From Lottia gigantea (lineage: Eukaryota > Mollusca > Gastropoda > Lottiidae), in NCBI RefSeq assembly GCF_000327385.1, contig NW_008706824.1, positions 327,972 to 391,971 of the forward strand: DNA of 64,000 bases. Direction: 5' to 3'. Position numbers and translations under genes: made by a program. Below the pieces are notes generated by a model. It had not been told where the DNA came from. It saw only the letters and a program-made list of their open reading frames with translations, and ran no database searches. Positions 36,101 to 48,540 of this stretch are shown piece after piece. Each line of letters begins with the position of its first letter. Position 1 is the stretch's first letter.

Positions 36101-39100
36101 AGAGGTAGGGTTCAAACGTCCGAATGGTTGGAACGTAATTAAGATGAATGTTTTACTGTGAGCTTCTTGGTTACGTCAATAAAATGTAAAGCTGTAAACA
36201 GGTACTGAATGAGTCATATTCAATCATTATTTCAGTCAACCTAACTATAACTGATTAAAGATTAAACAACGACAAGGGATATGGCCAGGAACTAGTTGAA
36301 CCTTATGTCTTAAGTTAAATCTAAAATCTAAATTTAATCTGAGAAAACTGATCTGAAATGACAACTACAATGTATCTTAAATTACTATTAGAATAAGAAA
36401 CCTATATCTTTTCTATTGTACGAACATGTAGAATATGTCTGGAGGCTTCGTACTTCCTTAATGATATTACACACGAAACGCGACTGAAGAGAGAGAGAGC
36501 AAAATCGGTTGGGATTGAATACGCACTCGAGCAGAATGGTTACAATGTTAGTCAAGTAGACCATTGGAAAATCTTAGAAATTAAAATTCACTTCACACAT
36601 CTCTCGAAGGAAATAGACGTTAAATTTTATTACATTAATAGTGACAAATTTCATTGTTGACTTCTAAGACTGAAAGAATGAGTTCAACCGAAAGAAAAAT
36701 AACAGAAAAATTTAATAATTAGAATTTAGTGCGGCTGTCTTCAAAGAATTGAAAGATCATTATTTACGCCGGTATCTTTGATAACTTTTTAGTGCCATAC
36801 TGATATAGTCGGCTCTCATTCATTACACAATTCCTACGGTAAATGACCGAAATCAAGGTTGAGGTCACAAGTAAATGTCAAATGTTAGCACGAAATTGGT
36901 GCTAACAAAGAAATACAGATCACACTTTGAGACGAGTTCCGTTAGCACTGCAGGAAATTCTCAGCTGGGTACCTTTACCCCAAGAGCCCTTCGTTTTCAT
37001 AATAGGCTAGGCTACTTATAGAACAAAACAATACATTAATCAGATGCTAAAGACTTTTTCTAAAAAAAAATTATGTGTATCGGGCAATCGAGGACACTGA
37101 GAACATCAGTTTGCTTCATTCCAATTAGACGTCTGTGATTCCTGCAATCCCACTAAAACTTACCATTCTATAACGTCATTAATCGCAAAATATGCTTTAT
37201 CACAAGAGGTCATTGCGATTAGTGGTGTCACCAAACACTTAATTTTAGTGGAATTGCAGAAACCACAGACTTCTGATTGGAAATTGGAATGATGCAAATT
37301 GATGCTAGCATTGTCCCGGATACACATAAATTTTTTTAAAAACCTTGACTTAACCTTTAAACAATTTGTAAGAGCTAACACGTTAATTAGATTTTAAACC
37401 AAATTTTCAGCCTCAAGGGAAGTAATCAGTGCTAAAACAATTCTAACGAGTTTCAGTTGAAAGTAGGTCACCACAATTTATAATCCAGTTAGGGAGGCAA
37501 TTCCTGTGAAACGATGAATCGTTAATCGACAAATTGCTGAAATTATACAGTCTGAAACCACATTCAGATTTTCGACCGAACCATAGAACCATAGAGTTTA
37601 AATGTAAAATGGGGAAACAGTAAAACAAGACGCTTTGATTTTAGATTTCAGTAACGAAATAATTTTTGCTTTCTGAAGGTGCGGGCACACGAACGGTCAT
37701 GGTCGGAGATTTTTGTCGTCTGAAAGACAGACTGTCATCATCCGATCAGATTCATTTTCCTTTCAATTGCATGCTCCTAACGTGATTATCGACAGATTTT
37801 TGACTCTTCGTGTGCCCGTGTCGGTCAGGGAAATTCCTGACAAGACTCTAGTAGGCGACACAAAACCCCTCGTGTGCCCGCACCTTAGTTGTCTGCTCTT
37901 GAATAGACATTACACTAGCTTGAGAAAGGTGCGATCATGGCTTGTATAGACAATGAAGCAAATCGTGTATCATTCTATTCGGACCTGTACCGCGAGTGTT
38001 CGCTTCTTCTATTATCTACCGAGAGTACACCCGAGCCCTGTTTCGCATAAAATAGAACAACAGAACTTGTGTGTCGAATTTTACATTGAGAAATACCCTA
38101 CTCTCGATATTTATCAGGACCATATCAATTCCCACCTTAATTCATTATTTTAAGAGAGTGAAGACTTACCCTTGTTTTCGTCGTCTGTAAACCAATATAA
38201 CTATCACTAACACAATGGTGGCCAATAACAGAGCACACAGTACCAGCGTTATTACAATTATTAGGAACGGTAGACCTCCTGAAAGTAAGAGTACATACAT
38301 TTCTTCTGCCTTATCAACACGTCTACTCAATACTGACATTCTGTTGATTTGATTTGTACCAGTCTAGTGTGAGGCTCCCCTTAGGCCCTGTCATGAATCT
38401 TAATTTCAACACATCTCTCTGATCTATTTCTATCTCATACCTCAAGCCATGGAGATGTTTTTACCCATTTTAAACCAAATGACGATCACACCCTATTATT
38501 ACGTCTTGTTTATGTTATTGCAACGAAAATAGGAAGCTAGTGCATTGTCTTTATGTTGCAATACCAATACATTTGAACGATATTTAGGATCGAGAGGCAT
38601 TTATAACAAAGAAACAGAGCATGTAACAAAAGTTGAAGGACTTCTTATGACAGAAATAAATTTTTGAGAAACAGCACATCTGAAAAGATACAAGACTCCA
38701 TCATCCCAACATTGTCATGGTTGGCCCCGTTTTTTTCGCATTCTAAATAACCAAATAAATGATACTTTAGTTAACAAGATGTCAAGAATAATCAAAGTTG
38801 ATAATTAACACCACCAGGCTTTAAGCTTATTATATTCTGTTTTCCAATAAAAGCCAAAGGGAACAAAAGTACTGTTAATGAAAATGTAAATTGTGTAAAC
38901 GTCGTGTACAATACAATTTAGAAGTAGTATATCATAAAATTGTGTTGAGTTATTTTATGTGATCTGCGTCCCTCATTGTCGTTGACGGATTAGAGGAACG
39001 ATTAGTATATATGATTCAGTCTGCAATAATTTTCAGAAGGGACATGTAGGTCATATATTTGACCTGTCATACTTTTCTCTCAGACATTGGAATTTTCTAG

Positions 39101-39597
39101 CTGAGCTAATCAGTAATAGTTTTTATAGCTCACCGTCGATGTGTCCATAATTACCCGCGCTTTAATATTAAAATGACGACTCGTTATTTTAAAATATATA
39201 GAAAAGACATCTATAGAAATAGTGAGTAAAATTCCTAGTTTGAATTATTTTTAAAGGAACTATGTGATGTTCGTACATTTTTAGTACTTATGAAGATTAG
39301 TTGCATATATTTAAGACTAAAATCAACCCCCCAAAATGGCACCTGTCCCTTTAAAAGTTTCTATGATACTTTTTCAAAACCAACCTTGTGCAATGGCGGC
39401 CGCCTCGGCATTTGAAATACATTTATTATCTTCTCCCACCCAATCACCATCGTCTTTACAAATCTTCTGTGTATTGACGTCACTTCCGATCAGGGTATAC
39501 CCTTCATTACAGGTCAGTGTAGCTATACTACCCGGATGAAAACCTTCGATCTTCCAGATACCATTTTGGACGGGATCGAGAACTTGACAAGTGCCAG
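30160..39597 (-). CDS. Single-pass membrane protein with sushi domain, last four exons
   Basis: Exons in transcript order: 39385-39597, 38170-38278, 33200-33340 and 30160-30385; phases 1, 2 and 2 join cleanly and the stop is at 30160-30162. The first visible exon encodes one complete sushi/CCP domain (CQVLDPVQNG, LTCNEGY, DGDW, four cysteines) and has phase 1 at both ends, as sushi exons do. The second gives a strongly hydrophobic helix (LPFLIIVITLVLCALLLATI) followed by RRRKQ, the usual stop-transfer sign for an extracellular N-terminus. The last two exons give a tail of roughly 125 residues, acidic and proline-rich, with PDGTHYVIDPSDID and SQAYGPLIPPEPK; two tyrosines could be signalling or sorting sites. 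The visible piece joins to a preceding exon in phase 1 that I could not find. More sushi or other adhesion domains and a signal peptide are expected upstream. The family is not recognised. Confidence 0.8.
30701..30766 (+). repeat. R1 dispersed repeat copy
   Basis: It shows gaaatgaaacgaagtggagt, then tttacgttc, tttctgcaccaagtgagc and taatgaagaacgtcc. It lies in the last intron of the sushi membrane protein gene. Confidence 0.7.
31500..31695 (+). repeat. Two diverged R1 copies in tandem
   Basis: Copies start at cagtcctacttttctgctcc (31500) and at tagtcctactttgctg (31640). Both are followed by aaagat and then aa(g)gtcgtg, matching the middle of the full R1 hairpin at 7525-7621 with many changes. 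A shared left flank (caattacaag) shows they duplicated together. Confidence 0.5.
35277..35395. repeat. 12-bp microsatellite
   Basis: About nine to ten copies of gttcgttattat with gttatcat variants. Both strands are open in one frame (YYVR on +, NIIT on -), which follows from the unit and not from coding. Confidence 0.95.
35438..35512 (+). repeat. R1 dispersed repeat copy
   Basis: It reads aaatgaatggagttttgcgt, then cctacttttctg. The second half (gcttagtggattgttgat) is diverged from the caccatgtgggctaatgaag core. Confidence 0.6.
37676..37886. mobile_element. MITE-like element with 17-bp terminal inverted repeats
   Basis: The left end is aaggtgcgggcacacga and the right end is tcgtgtgcccgcacctt, perfect complements 211 bases apart. 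An internal partial copy of the inverted repeat (cttcgtgtgcccgtg) lies near 37808. No coding sequence is inside. I could not settle a target duplication, so the superfamily remains open. Confidence 0.85.
38279..39384. other. Intron of the sushi membrane protein gene
   Basis: Intron between the sushi exon and the membrane-helix exon. It contains an R2 copy at 38931-38992 and no other recognisable feature. Confidence 0.6.
38931..38992 (+). repeat. R2 dispersed repeat copy
   Basis: It reads atcataaaattgtgttgagt, then tattttatgtgatctgcgtc and gacggattag, the inverted order of the copy at 18492-18556. Confidence 0.55.
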
Positions 39598-40404
39598 CTG
39601 AAATATACAAAGATCAAACAGTTAATTTAAAAGATTTCAAAAGATGAATGACGGATGAAGAACCTTTAGACTTATTCTATCAATATGATGTGACCTTTAA
39701 GAGACCAGTCAGCCATCATCTCTCCTCATCCTCATCGGGGAAGATAACTGTTCTGAAAGCATTATAGAAGCCGTTCCATTGTATAAAAATGTCACATAGC
39801 AATTTGACTAGTGGAATTTCAGAGAAATGTTCATATGAGGGGCTTTTTTTCCACTTATTCAGATATGCTAAATCTGAAAAAAGTGATGTCATTTTGTTAT
39901 ACAAAATAGAAGGTCAGGGATCCAGAATTTCGCTTGAGAACCGTTTTTTTCGGATTCGGCAGACCTGTAATATTTTGTGAAGGCTTTTACCCAAAAAAGC
40001 CCCTAATAACACTTTATAGAGAGTCCTTTCCATCAGTCTATTTGCACTATTGTAGCTGTCTATTTTATCCTGTGATAAAGTATCACGCACGCACTAATAT
40101 ATCTAGAAACATCTTGGAGACATCATTATATCGAAAGTTGATCCAATGTGGTCCAATCATATTACATGTATAAAGTATAATCGCTATAATGATGTAAAAG
40201 ATTTTTTTGTCTCTTATCAGAACATTGAACCGCTGTTTGTTTGTTTGTTTGTAGTTGACCGAATTGAGGACGCTAACCTTGTTATAACGTTTTTTTATTA
40301 TTAAATTTACACCACAGGCGATGGCAGGCTTTGATCATTATTCAACTCGAGAGAGAATAAAGTCAGTAAATGTCGTGAAATAATGAACGGTTTGTGAGAC
40401 GACA

Positions 40405-40892
40405 AAACTCATCTTCACAATGTCAAGCTTTTACAAACTGTGTCTAATACCTTGACTCAGTGGTTCCCAACCTTTTCCAGCCCTCACACCCCTAGTGCAA
40501 ACATTCAAATCTTTATCAGACCCCAAAACCAATAGATATACAAAACATTCAAGATAAATTCTTTTTTCACAACAGTTGGCCACACCCCTGACACTTACTA
40601 TCACATCCCCAGGGGTGAAAACACCATAGCCATTTTTTTGTATCAGGGAAAACAGTTTGTAAATGCAGCAATCTGAATGGTTTGTACACTAGCGAATACA
40701 GCCAATCATAGCCTCCGACTACACGAATACCATATAACTGTTTACAATCTTTCTTTGCAAAGTCTTTGGCTATAATCTCTAGTTTCTCTCCAATCAAATC
40801 ACTTCACTTACAAGCTTATGTGATACGCGAAAGGTGGCTATTGCAGTCAAGGTATAAGACGCAGTTGGCAATAGCTTGGCATTGTGAAGATG
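40405..40892. mobile_element. hAT-like fragment bounded by inverted copies of the intron-1 minisatellite unit
   Basis: cagtggttcccaacctttt at 40458 is the typical start of hAT-type terminal repeats, and the following GC-richer stretch with cacacccctg and catccccaggggtg fits hAT-derived sequence. No intact transposase frame is visible. Outside it lie atcttcacaatgtcaagctt (40410) and aatagcttggcattgtgaag (40870), inverted single copies of the 31-bp unit found in tandem at 9755-10848. The segment may be a non-autonomous element whose termini resemble that unit. Confidence 0.5.
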
Positions 40893-41319
40893 GACAACAC
40901 CGCTCTGTAGGTTATAATGGTTCTTTAATACGCTAGTTGTCGTCACGAAAAATCCCAGTCTTAATCTTCTAGAACACGGAATATCTTAATAAATACAGTC
41001 CGTGTACGATAGAACATGAGATAATTAGCATTTAAATCTGTTTGTTGTTATAGGTTTCTTTTTTATCATAACGATTGCGTGGGTGGTTTACTTTTAATAT
41101 CTGTCGATTTATACTATTAACTCACTTCTTTAGGATCAATTATCACAATTCGGATAGTTTTGAAGTTTAATTTTGACAAACTAATCTATCTTACAAAATC
41201 ATTTAAGAATTATCAGCATATTATCATCCCATACAGGACTGAAAGAATTAACAGATCATTCGACCTTGTTCGAACAGGACAGTGCCTACTCTAAGCTCTC
41301 ATGGGGTCAAAAAGGTCAA

Positions 41320-41619
41320 TTATTTTTGACCTGCAAAAAATGTGTCGAAAATTCTCTCGAGGTACCTCACAGACACTCCTTGCCATCTATGGCGCTTCAA
41401 CAGAGCTATCGTATTTTGAATCTCAACCTTGACAATTATTGGCTCATTACTTGTCTTCGTCGGTGATTTTCGAGTAGGAATTTTGGTTTGCGGATAAGAT
41501 AGGTAACAATGGCTTCGTTTTTTACATAAACAGTAGACTATGGCCGATATTAAAATTTGTGTAACAACCAAGTATCTTATCCCTGTGTTTTCCAACCAAT
41601 ATTTAGCTTCAAAATACAT
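41320..41619 (-). other. Coding-like frame with one hydrophobic helix, unknown
   Basis: A 99-codon minus-strand frame. It has a hydrophobic segment YLVVTQILISAIVYCLC followed by KKR and a basic, Ser/Thr-rich tail, and the C-terminus FDTFFAGQK. It has the shape of a membrane protein's last exon. I do not recognise it and could not find a partner exon. It lies 1.7 kb upstream of the sushi exon, but its frame and order do not fit as part of that gene. Confidence 0.25.
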
Positions 41620-42126
41620 TAGTAGCTTGTATTCATTTTCAACAGGATTATTTCCTTAATACCATATCTAGATCAAAATTAATACCAGTCATGATGGTCT
41701 CAACAGACAAAAACAACTTCAGAAATAGCACCATCGTATTATTCTTGGAAAACAGAACAATCGCCAACGAACGAGATTTGATTACAAATTATTACTAAAT
41801 TAATTTTTGTTCACGATGTTTGACATGTGTTTTGCCTCACGTTTTGAAGGGATAATAAACACGGAGAACACTCTGGATTGTGCAATGAGGGGATTGTTTT
41901 AATTAGAGTTTTAAATTAGGGTTTCCATGTTCATCTGAAAAGTTATATACGCCCACCACCAGCTGTCAGAAATGATAAAGTCTTTGGTGGCTTAATAATG
42001 AATTTTTAAATAATAAAAGTCAATTCAAAACCTCAAAAACAGGAAAGATGACTTATTCGAGGTCATCAAATACTTCATCTTCAAGCTAGTTTCTTTTACC
42101 ATCAGATTACAGCTTTGGTTTCAGGG

Positions 42127-42392
42127 ATGGCTGAAGACAATGAACTTTCAAATAAATTTGTGAACACACTACAGACTCGGAAAATGCTAGATTTTAATAT
42201 CCGATTAAGATTTCAGAACAATCCTACAAAATGTACTAATAATCCATACAACTTTGAAATGAAAGACAGTGCTTTTGACGTGTGCAGCCATATAAAAAGC
42301 ATAAAAGCGGATGGAGACGTCAACTTTCATAACAGCTGCAAAGAAAAGAAGTCATTTGATTGGAGAGTTTTTATTCTAGTAATATCCGGATG
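42127..42392 (+). other. Candidate first coding exon of an unrecognised membrane protein
   Basis: From an ATG at 42127 the frame is open for 88 codons to a good donor (ggatg then gtaaga). The product starts MAEDNELSNKF, has several cysteines (PTKCTNNPYNF, AFDVCSHIKS) and ends KSFDWRVFILVISG, which looks like the start of a membrane helix cut by the intron. Such a start is typical of multi-pass transporters. No following exon was found downstream, so this may be a relic or a false frame. Confidence 0.35.
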
Positions 42393-43659
42393 GTAAGACA
42401 AGAAAATGACAAGAGAATCATCTTCCTGACAAAAATATCGGAATCAGATTTCTTTAGAAAACTAGAACGCTCTAGTTAGAAACTTGTCGGAAATAGATTG
42501 TCTAGAACAGGGAAACGTCACGTTACACAATATAATGTTTTTAAAACCTCAACAACTTCGACGGTAGCTTGTACAAAACATTCTTAGAACCGCCCTAATG
42601 GTGATTGTCACCTTCTGGGTGATTTTGGGTAAGAATTGAACTAGAAACAGACACATTTATTTTGCTTAGGTCAATGTTTTTTTAGAGCTTGAACTATGTA
42701 GGTTACAATTCATCTTTTGGTACGATTATACAGATAAACCATTTACAAATCCTAATCTCCAAAACCCAATTAGACAAGATTATCATGTTCGCTGGTTAAC
42801 AGTAGTTACTAGTTAGAAAATATCTCTGCTAGTCCATCAGATAATCAAACTAATTAGACATGAACTTTCTTTTACAACAGTATCATTTCTGAATAGTGTT
42901 CGACCACAAATTATAAATCTATATGGTACAATATTGGGGAAGCTTCTTCTAAGACAATCTCATTAGGCACGAATTGGAGTCCTCGTGTAGTAGAATATTT
43001 TCTTTGCTCAAGTTCAGAAACCTTGCTTACTGTACTGATTCACCTTTTGATAAATTAACACCCTTATTAAATTTGGTCTCTGATGACCTGGTGAGGCTTG
43101 TTTATCTAAAATACATGCATGAAGTACAATTTTGCAAACCAGATTTCCAAACAAAAATAAATTAAAAAAGAGCATTAGTTATCTAAAACACGTTTCAGTG
43201 GCATGAGATGACCCTTAGTTTGGCTCTGAAAATAAAATGGAAATAAGTGCAAAGATACTCTTATCTACTGTATTATACCACAAAAAGAGACTTCTAAATG
43301 GCTAACATGCTCTGATTTCCCGAGTCTTAGAGGCTATTGTATGACGTAGATGAAAGAGAAGAAAATAATGAGCTATAATTGACCTCCCCGCACTTCCGGT
43401 CTAACTGATAGATCCGGGAAAATAACCGGAAATTGAGCTGGTGGGAGGTTGGGTGGCTATCGTTTTAACCTGATTCGTATTTCACATTATGTTTAATGTT
43501 GATGATAGAGTTCGGAAGCACTTTTCCCACGAGCAGGTATCTTACTGGATAACATGATCCCATAGGTATGTCACGCATATAGAAATTTCGCAATGATGAC
43601 CAATTAATGGTCTTCTTTCGGTTACCCTCTACCATAAATAACCTAACACTATCGATCCG

Positions 43660-43725
43660 AACGCAAAACGAAATGGGAATTCCAAAACAACACTTGGCGA
43701 AACATTGGTAGCAGCTAATGACATG
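43660..43725 (+). repeat. R3 dispersed repeat copy
   Basis: It has ccaaaacaac followed by acattggtagcagctaat, as in the copies at 19862 and 60380. Confidence 0.5.
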
Positions 43726-46700
43726 AGGAAGTATATCAATCATAAGTGAGTAAGTATTTCATAATGAGGTAGCAGGTGTCTAGAAGAGTATGCATACTCT
43801 GTCTGGTGCTACACCCGTCATTGCTGCCCAACATACTCAAAAACAAATTAAAAGAAACAGTGATTTGACTGACCAATTTTAATAGTTCAAGGGAGGTAAC
43901 CGATGAAAATATTTTTTTTTATTTTAACAGTTCAAGCGAGGAAACTGATCGACAAAAGTTATATTTTGATAAGAAACAACGAGGAATCATTACATAATGA
44001 AAACTGACACCAAGTGTCCAGATATTTTCTACTCACTACACTTATTAATTAAGATTTTTATTCCATTGTATTTAGTAGCCTAATTTATTATCTATTTATT
44101 TATTTATTTGGAAAGAAGGTTTTTGATGTGTCTGAAATCAAGTGTCTGAATTCTTCACAATCAAAATTTATTGTAGTCCATACTGTCCCTTTAATTGAGT
44201 GGGTGGGCACGCTGGCGGATCTATTATTTTATTTAAATTACGGTCATTAAGGCTGTATAAAGACATTGAATCCGGAGTAATAAAGTAATTAACTGTTTCA
44301 GGTCCATAAAGATCCTCACTAGTAATATGAAAACGGAAATAAGTGGGAAAAGTTTTAATATGGCATTATCCGTATTAATTAACCGAATTCGTCTCCTCGG
44401 AAATGGATTTTCACAAAAGGATCTCCTGTCTTGTGATGTAATTTTCAATACGAACAATTTTATAAAACAAGTCATATTCTCGAAAACTTGATCGGGTAAA
44501 AATTTAGATATAAGGCGACATAGTAATCAAAATAATTTGCTAAACATCTTAATGTCACGAACCATGAATTAGAATACACCTGAATTTCGAATGATAATGA
44601 ATCCGAGCAGCTTCAATACAGAACCACGAACTTAAACCAACCATAAACAGCAGTCACACTGGATCAGAGATTCAGACCCAAAAACAACCTGGATAACGAA
44701 CCATAATCAAAATAAAAGCACTAACTATAACAAGCCCCGAGCCAGCGTCTCATGATCTTATCATCAAATTCAGACTCCATCTATCTCTGGTCTATTTCTG
44801 TTTGATGTAAGTCTAATACAATCCAGGGAGTTATACCTGTAGGTACAATAATTCCAATAGGTCTTAGAGAGGTTCTTGAAATAGCTTGAATCTCATTACC
44901 CTTCAGGGATATATAGTCGTCTGATAATTGACTAGCTCGTAGAACTGGTACCAGACACTTCTGGCAATTTCTCGTAGATGTGGACATTGGTTAATTAAAA
45001 CTAATACTGTTTCATTGTAATCAACGTTTGTGTTGATTAAGGTTATGGGTGTCTAATTGGGGTCCTAGAAGGATACCAAACAACCACCACATCCACATGG
45101 TAGAAGAATTTTGCAAATAAAATTTGTTGGTTGCATCGGAGAACTAGTTCCTTAAGGGATACCAGCGATCAGTTCTAGAATTTTTGACAGGATTATTTTA
45201 TAACAGCTCTGTTATTTGTGCCAATACTTATGGTTTTGATCCCCAATCAATTTGGGTACTTGTGCCAAGACTCTCGGCAGAAGAAGGGTGCCAAAAACCA
45301 TGGTTGTTTGTAACGAGTCAAATTGGGTACTGGTTTCTGAGTGTCTGGAGTCCTTTGAGTCATATTTTATGACACATTATGTCAATAGTACCACTTAGAC
45401 ATAGTTTTGGTCCACAGAAGGTCTTTAAACCTTGCATCCATGGTACTTTTAAGGGAAGATGATGAAAGCATAAAAGGTTGGGGTGACGAGAAACTCAAAA
45501 GGTTGAGAATCGGGATATTAACAAAAGACAAGATTTAAGAATGAACGTAATGACTTGTAAACAAACATTACAAAATAAACATTGTGTTAAATTCTCCAAT
45601 TAGTTGCAGTTTCTTTCGTCAGAGTGTCAAAAAGTCTTGTTAAAATTTACAAAGATTCACTGGGATAAGCTTAATCACAACTTTCAGAAACAGATTTAGG
45701 GTAACCCTACAACAGGGAACGGGAGTTGGGTTTAGACCGCCGTGTGGTTAGTTTTATACTATTGTTAGCGAACTCTTTACGAGCTAACGTTGAATTATTG
45801 TATCTGTTCTGAGTGTCTGAATGTTGATCATTAAAAAGGTTTAGGTTCTAATGGATAGAGAGAAATATGATATTTGGGGGATAATTTACTGTTTACTCAG
45901 ACGTATTCCTCCAGGCGTTAATTTGTGCTGTATAATATTGATAACTGGTATAGACAAATTATACTAATTGAGCACAAACTAGACACAGAGCTACAGACAT
46001 TCCCAGCGATTCAACAGATCTAACCTTGGACATCCCGCAACACCAGTGCGTGTTATTGTGGTAATTTTTGTTTATGACGGCTCACAGTAACACGCATGAA
46101 CTCAATGATGAAAAAATGGGAGGGAGGGGGGCTAACCCCTTCCTCCGCGTCACTGTTCTTTTTTAATTTTTTTTTCTAGGACATAACATAATTCAGCAAT
46201 TTTCTAGTGTAAGTTTATTTCAATTGAAAGCACGTTGATCACCAAGTTGTCTGTTTTTAACCTTCATGATTAAAGAGCAGATTAAGGGGAGATGATCAGA
46301 TTTCTCTCGTTCTTTGTTATTTTCAACTTAACGAAATGTCAGAGACAGTTTATAGAACACTAACCCGATCTACTGACAATTTTACGACTAATTTAAGATT
46401 ATACAAAGGACATTGAGACGCTGCCATTTATAAAAGGATTTCCATGTCACATTTCTTTAGCTTGCTTACTTGAAACTAACCGATTTATTAACTCCAGAAA
46501 AGGTCAGATTGAAAAAGCCAGAGTGTTAAGTCTCTGTGAAAAATTTCAATTTGCAACTCTACCTTGAGCAAACGCCTGAGTACCTGAAATATGATATTTC
46601 TGTTGTTCTTCTTCACATTACAACAATTGGTGTAACGGAATTTTCTCCTAGGCCTTTGCTTTCGAGATTTGAATAACATACTGTTTTTACCATCACTCAT

Positions 46701-47611
46701 ACCCGAGACCAGAAGGTTTTGGAAATTAAAAAAAAAACAAATGATGGGTGGAGTCATAGGTATAGTGACTAAATCAGACCTATTCTGTCGTTTTCATGTA
46801 ATTCGTTTATTGGGGGTAGAGGCCTTAGGTATTTATGTTCTCTAAAACCATTGGTGGGCTTCACGACTATTGTCATGGGTTTAACGAGTCCCTTATTATA
46901 TTGTTTATTATTAAAAGCCAAGAACATTTAAATATAAGCCAGACTGCTTCGACTTCGACGTGTATACCATATGTGATTCACAACATCAAGTTCATATCGA
47001 CAAAGTAATCGACTACTAACCGAACAAATGTGATCAACTTGCATCTGCGATTAACAAGATCTTCACATAGTCTGATGGCTCTGGTGCAAGCCTCGATCAA
47101 AGTTTTGCCACAACGAATAGAACCTGAGCATTCATATAAGTCGTCGGTAGGCGAATACCTCTACTGATTGATCAGAATCTCGAAGATGTTATCCTAAGCC
47201 AAATACCAGACTCAGTCGCTCTACTACAAGATCGAACTTTGTTCTGCTAAAGATAGATAAACTTTCTAGGCCTACATCTTTTACTTTCAATTTAAATGTT
47301 ATTAATCATCTACCAAAACAAGATGAGTTCACAGTCAGATTCGATTAGATATAAATGATAAATGATGAACTCAATTCCACTTATACTTGTCTAAGATTGT
47401 CGGTTATAGTTCTACAAGTCGTCGAAAATCTGGTTGCTCTCGGAATCTCTAAACCACATGGTCGACATGTGCCCTACATGTTGTACTCTACTTCTCTCTT
47501 CTGAAAACGACTTGAAATTCAAATTCAAATGTATTTGACCTTATGCCATTTAAAAATTTTAAAATGTTGAACTTGATGAACACAAAATCCAGCTGAACCT
47601 GTCTGTGAATG

Positions 47612-47675
47612 TTCCGTCTTCATTAGATCACATGGTGCAGAAAGGTAGGACGTAAAACTCCATTCATTTCATTTC
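47612..47675 (-). repeat. R1 dispersed repeat copy
   Basis: It shows gtcttcattaga, then cacatggtgcagaaaggtag, then gacgtaaaactccattcatt. This is the complement of the + copies. Confidence 0.75.
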
Positions 47676-48190
47676 GGCGAATGTCGTTAACAGTTCTACA
47701 AGTAACGTGACTTTCTTGACAGAATGATTAAAATACTAGAAGTCTGGAGAAGGACGAATCATTAGTCTGATTATAGTTTTTAATGATCCTTTAATTCCCA
47801 GTGAGAATCAGACTTGTCATTAAGATCTTTCTTCTTGACATATTAACTTTCTTACAGAAGAAGAAGTGTGTTGGGTTCATAAAACAGGAATAAAATCCGT
47901 AAAAGCAAGATAATTCCGTGAATCAAAAATCCCGTCCAAAGAATGACAAAATCGAGAGTAAAAGCCTTATAGTAGTGGACTCCCTCAAAGAGAAGTACGA
48001 TCAGGTGTATCGAAAATAGTAAGCATGGTCTGCTTCGCACGTCGCACCCAACACTACTATATATATAATTCTTCCTTGATCATTTCTCCCAGTGTATAGA
48101 GTAAAATCAATCTGAATGTTAAAAATGGTGAGACAGACCAAAGAAGTAACTTTTATGCAACAACAAAATATTGCTCATTGCATGGCGTTG

Positions 48191-48265
48191 CCAGTCTTCA
48201 TTAGGCATTAGCCCACATGGTGCAGAAAAGAAGGACGTAAAACTCCATTCATTTCATTTTATTTC
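48191..48265 (-). repeat. R1 dispersed repeat copy
   Basis: It shows agtcttcattaggcattagc, then cacatggtgcagaaaag and gacgtaaaactccattcatt. Its tail continues as a short tttcatttca repeat. Confidence 0.75.
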
Positions 48266-48540
48266 ATTTCATTTTCTCACCGGAAAAAAGATTAATCTCA
48301 CAATCCCTTAAAGTTCACTCTAACCTCATAAAATTATATCTGGTTTCAGACGAGTCTTTGTTTGAAACTTCCGGTAAGAAAGATCAAATGGTTCACGACT
48401 GGGAATCAAAGGGACTGTAGTTGGGTATGTCGTAATTGTATGACGCTATTTCTGGTTGGATTGGTTTAGTTTTAATCTTAGCCTTTTCAATTCCAGACCA
48501 AGAAGCTTATAATCCGGGATATAAAAGATGTAGTTTAATA

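Larger units (their letters stand above)
33341..38169. other. Large intron of the sushi membrane protein gene
   Basis: AT-rich intron with a 12-bp microsatellite (35277-35395), an R1 copy (35438-35512) and a MITE-like element (37676-37886). A 104-codon frame at 33493-33807 on + has no recognisable content, no splice context and an AT-driven composition. Confidence 0.6.

Noticed and set aside
40567-40797. 76-codon minus frame as a transposase fragment
   Set aside because: Its second half is the translation of the GC-rich hAT-like end sequence, and no transposase motif is visible.
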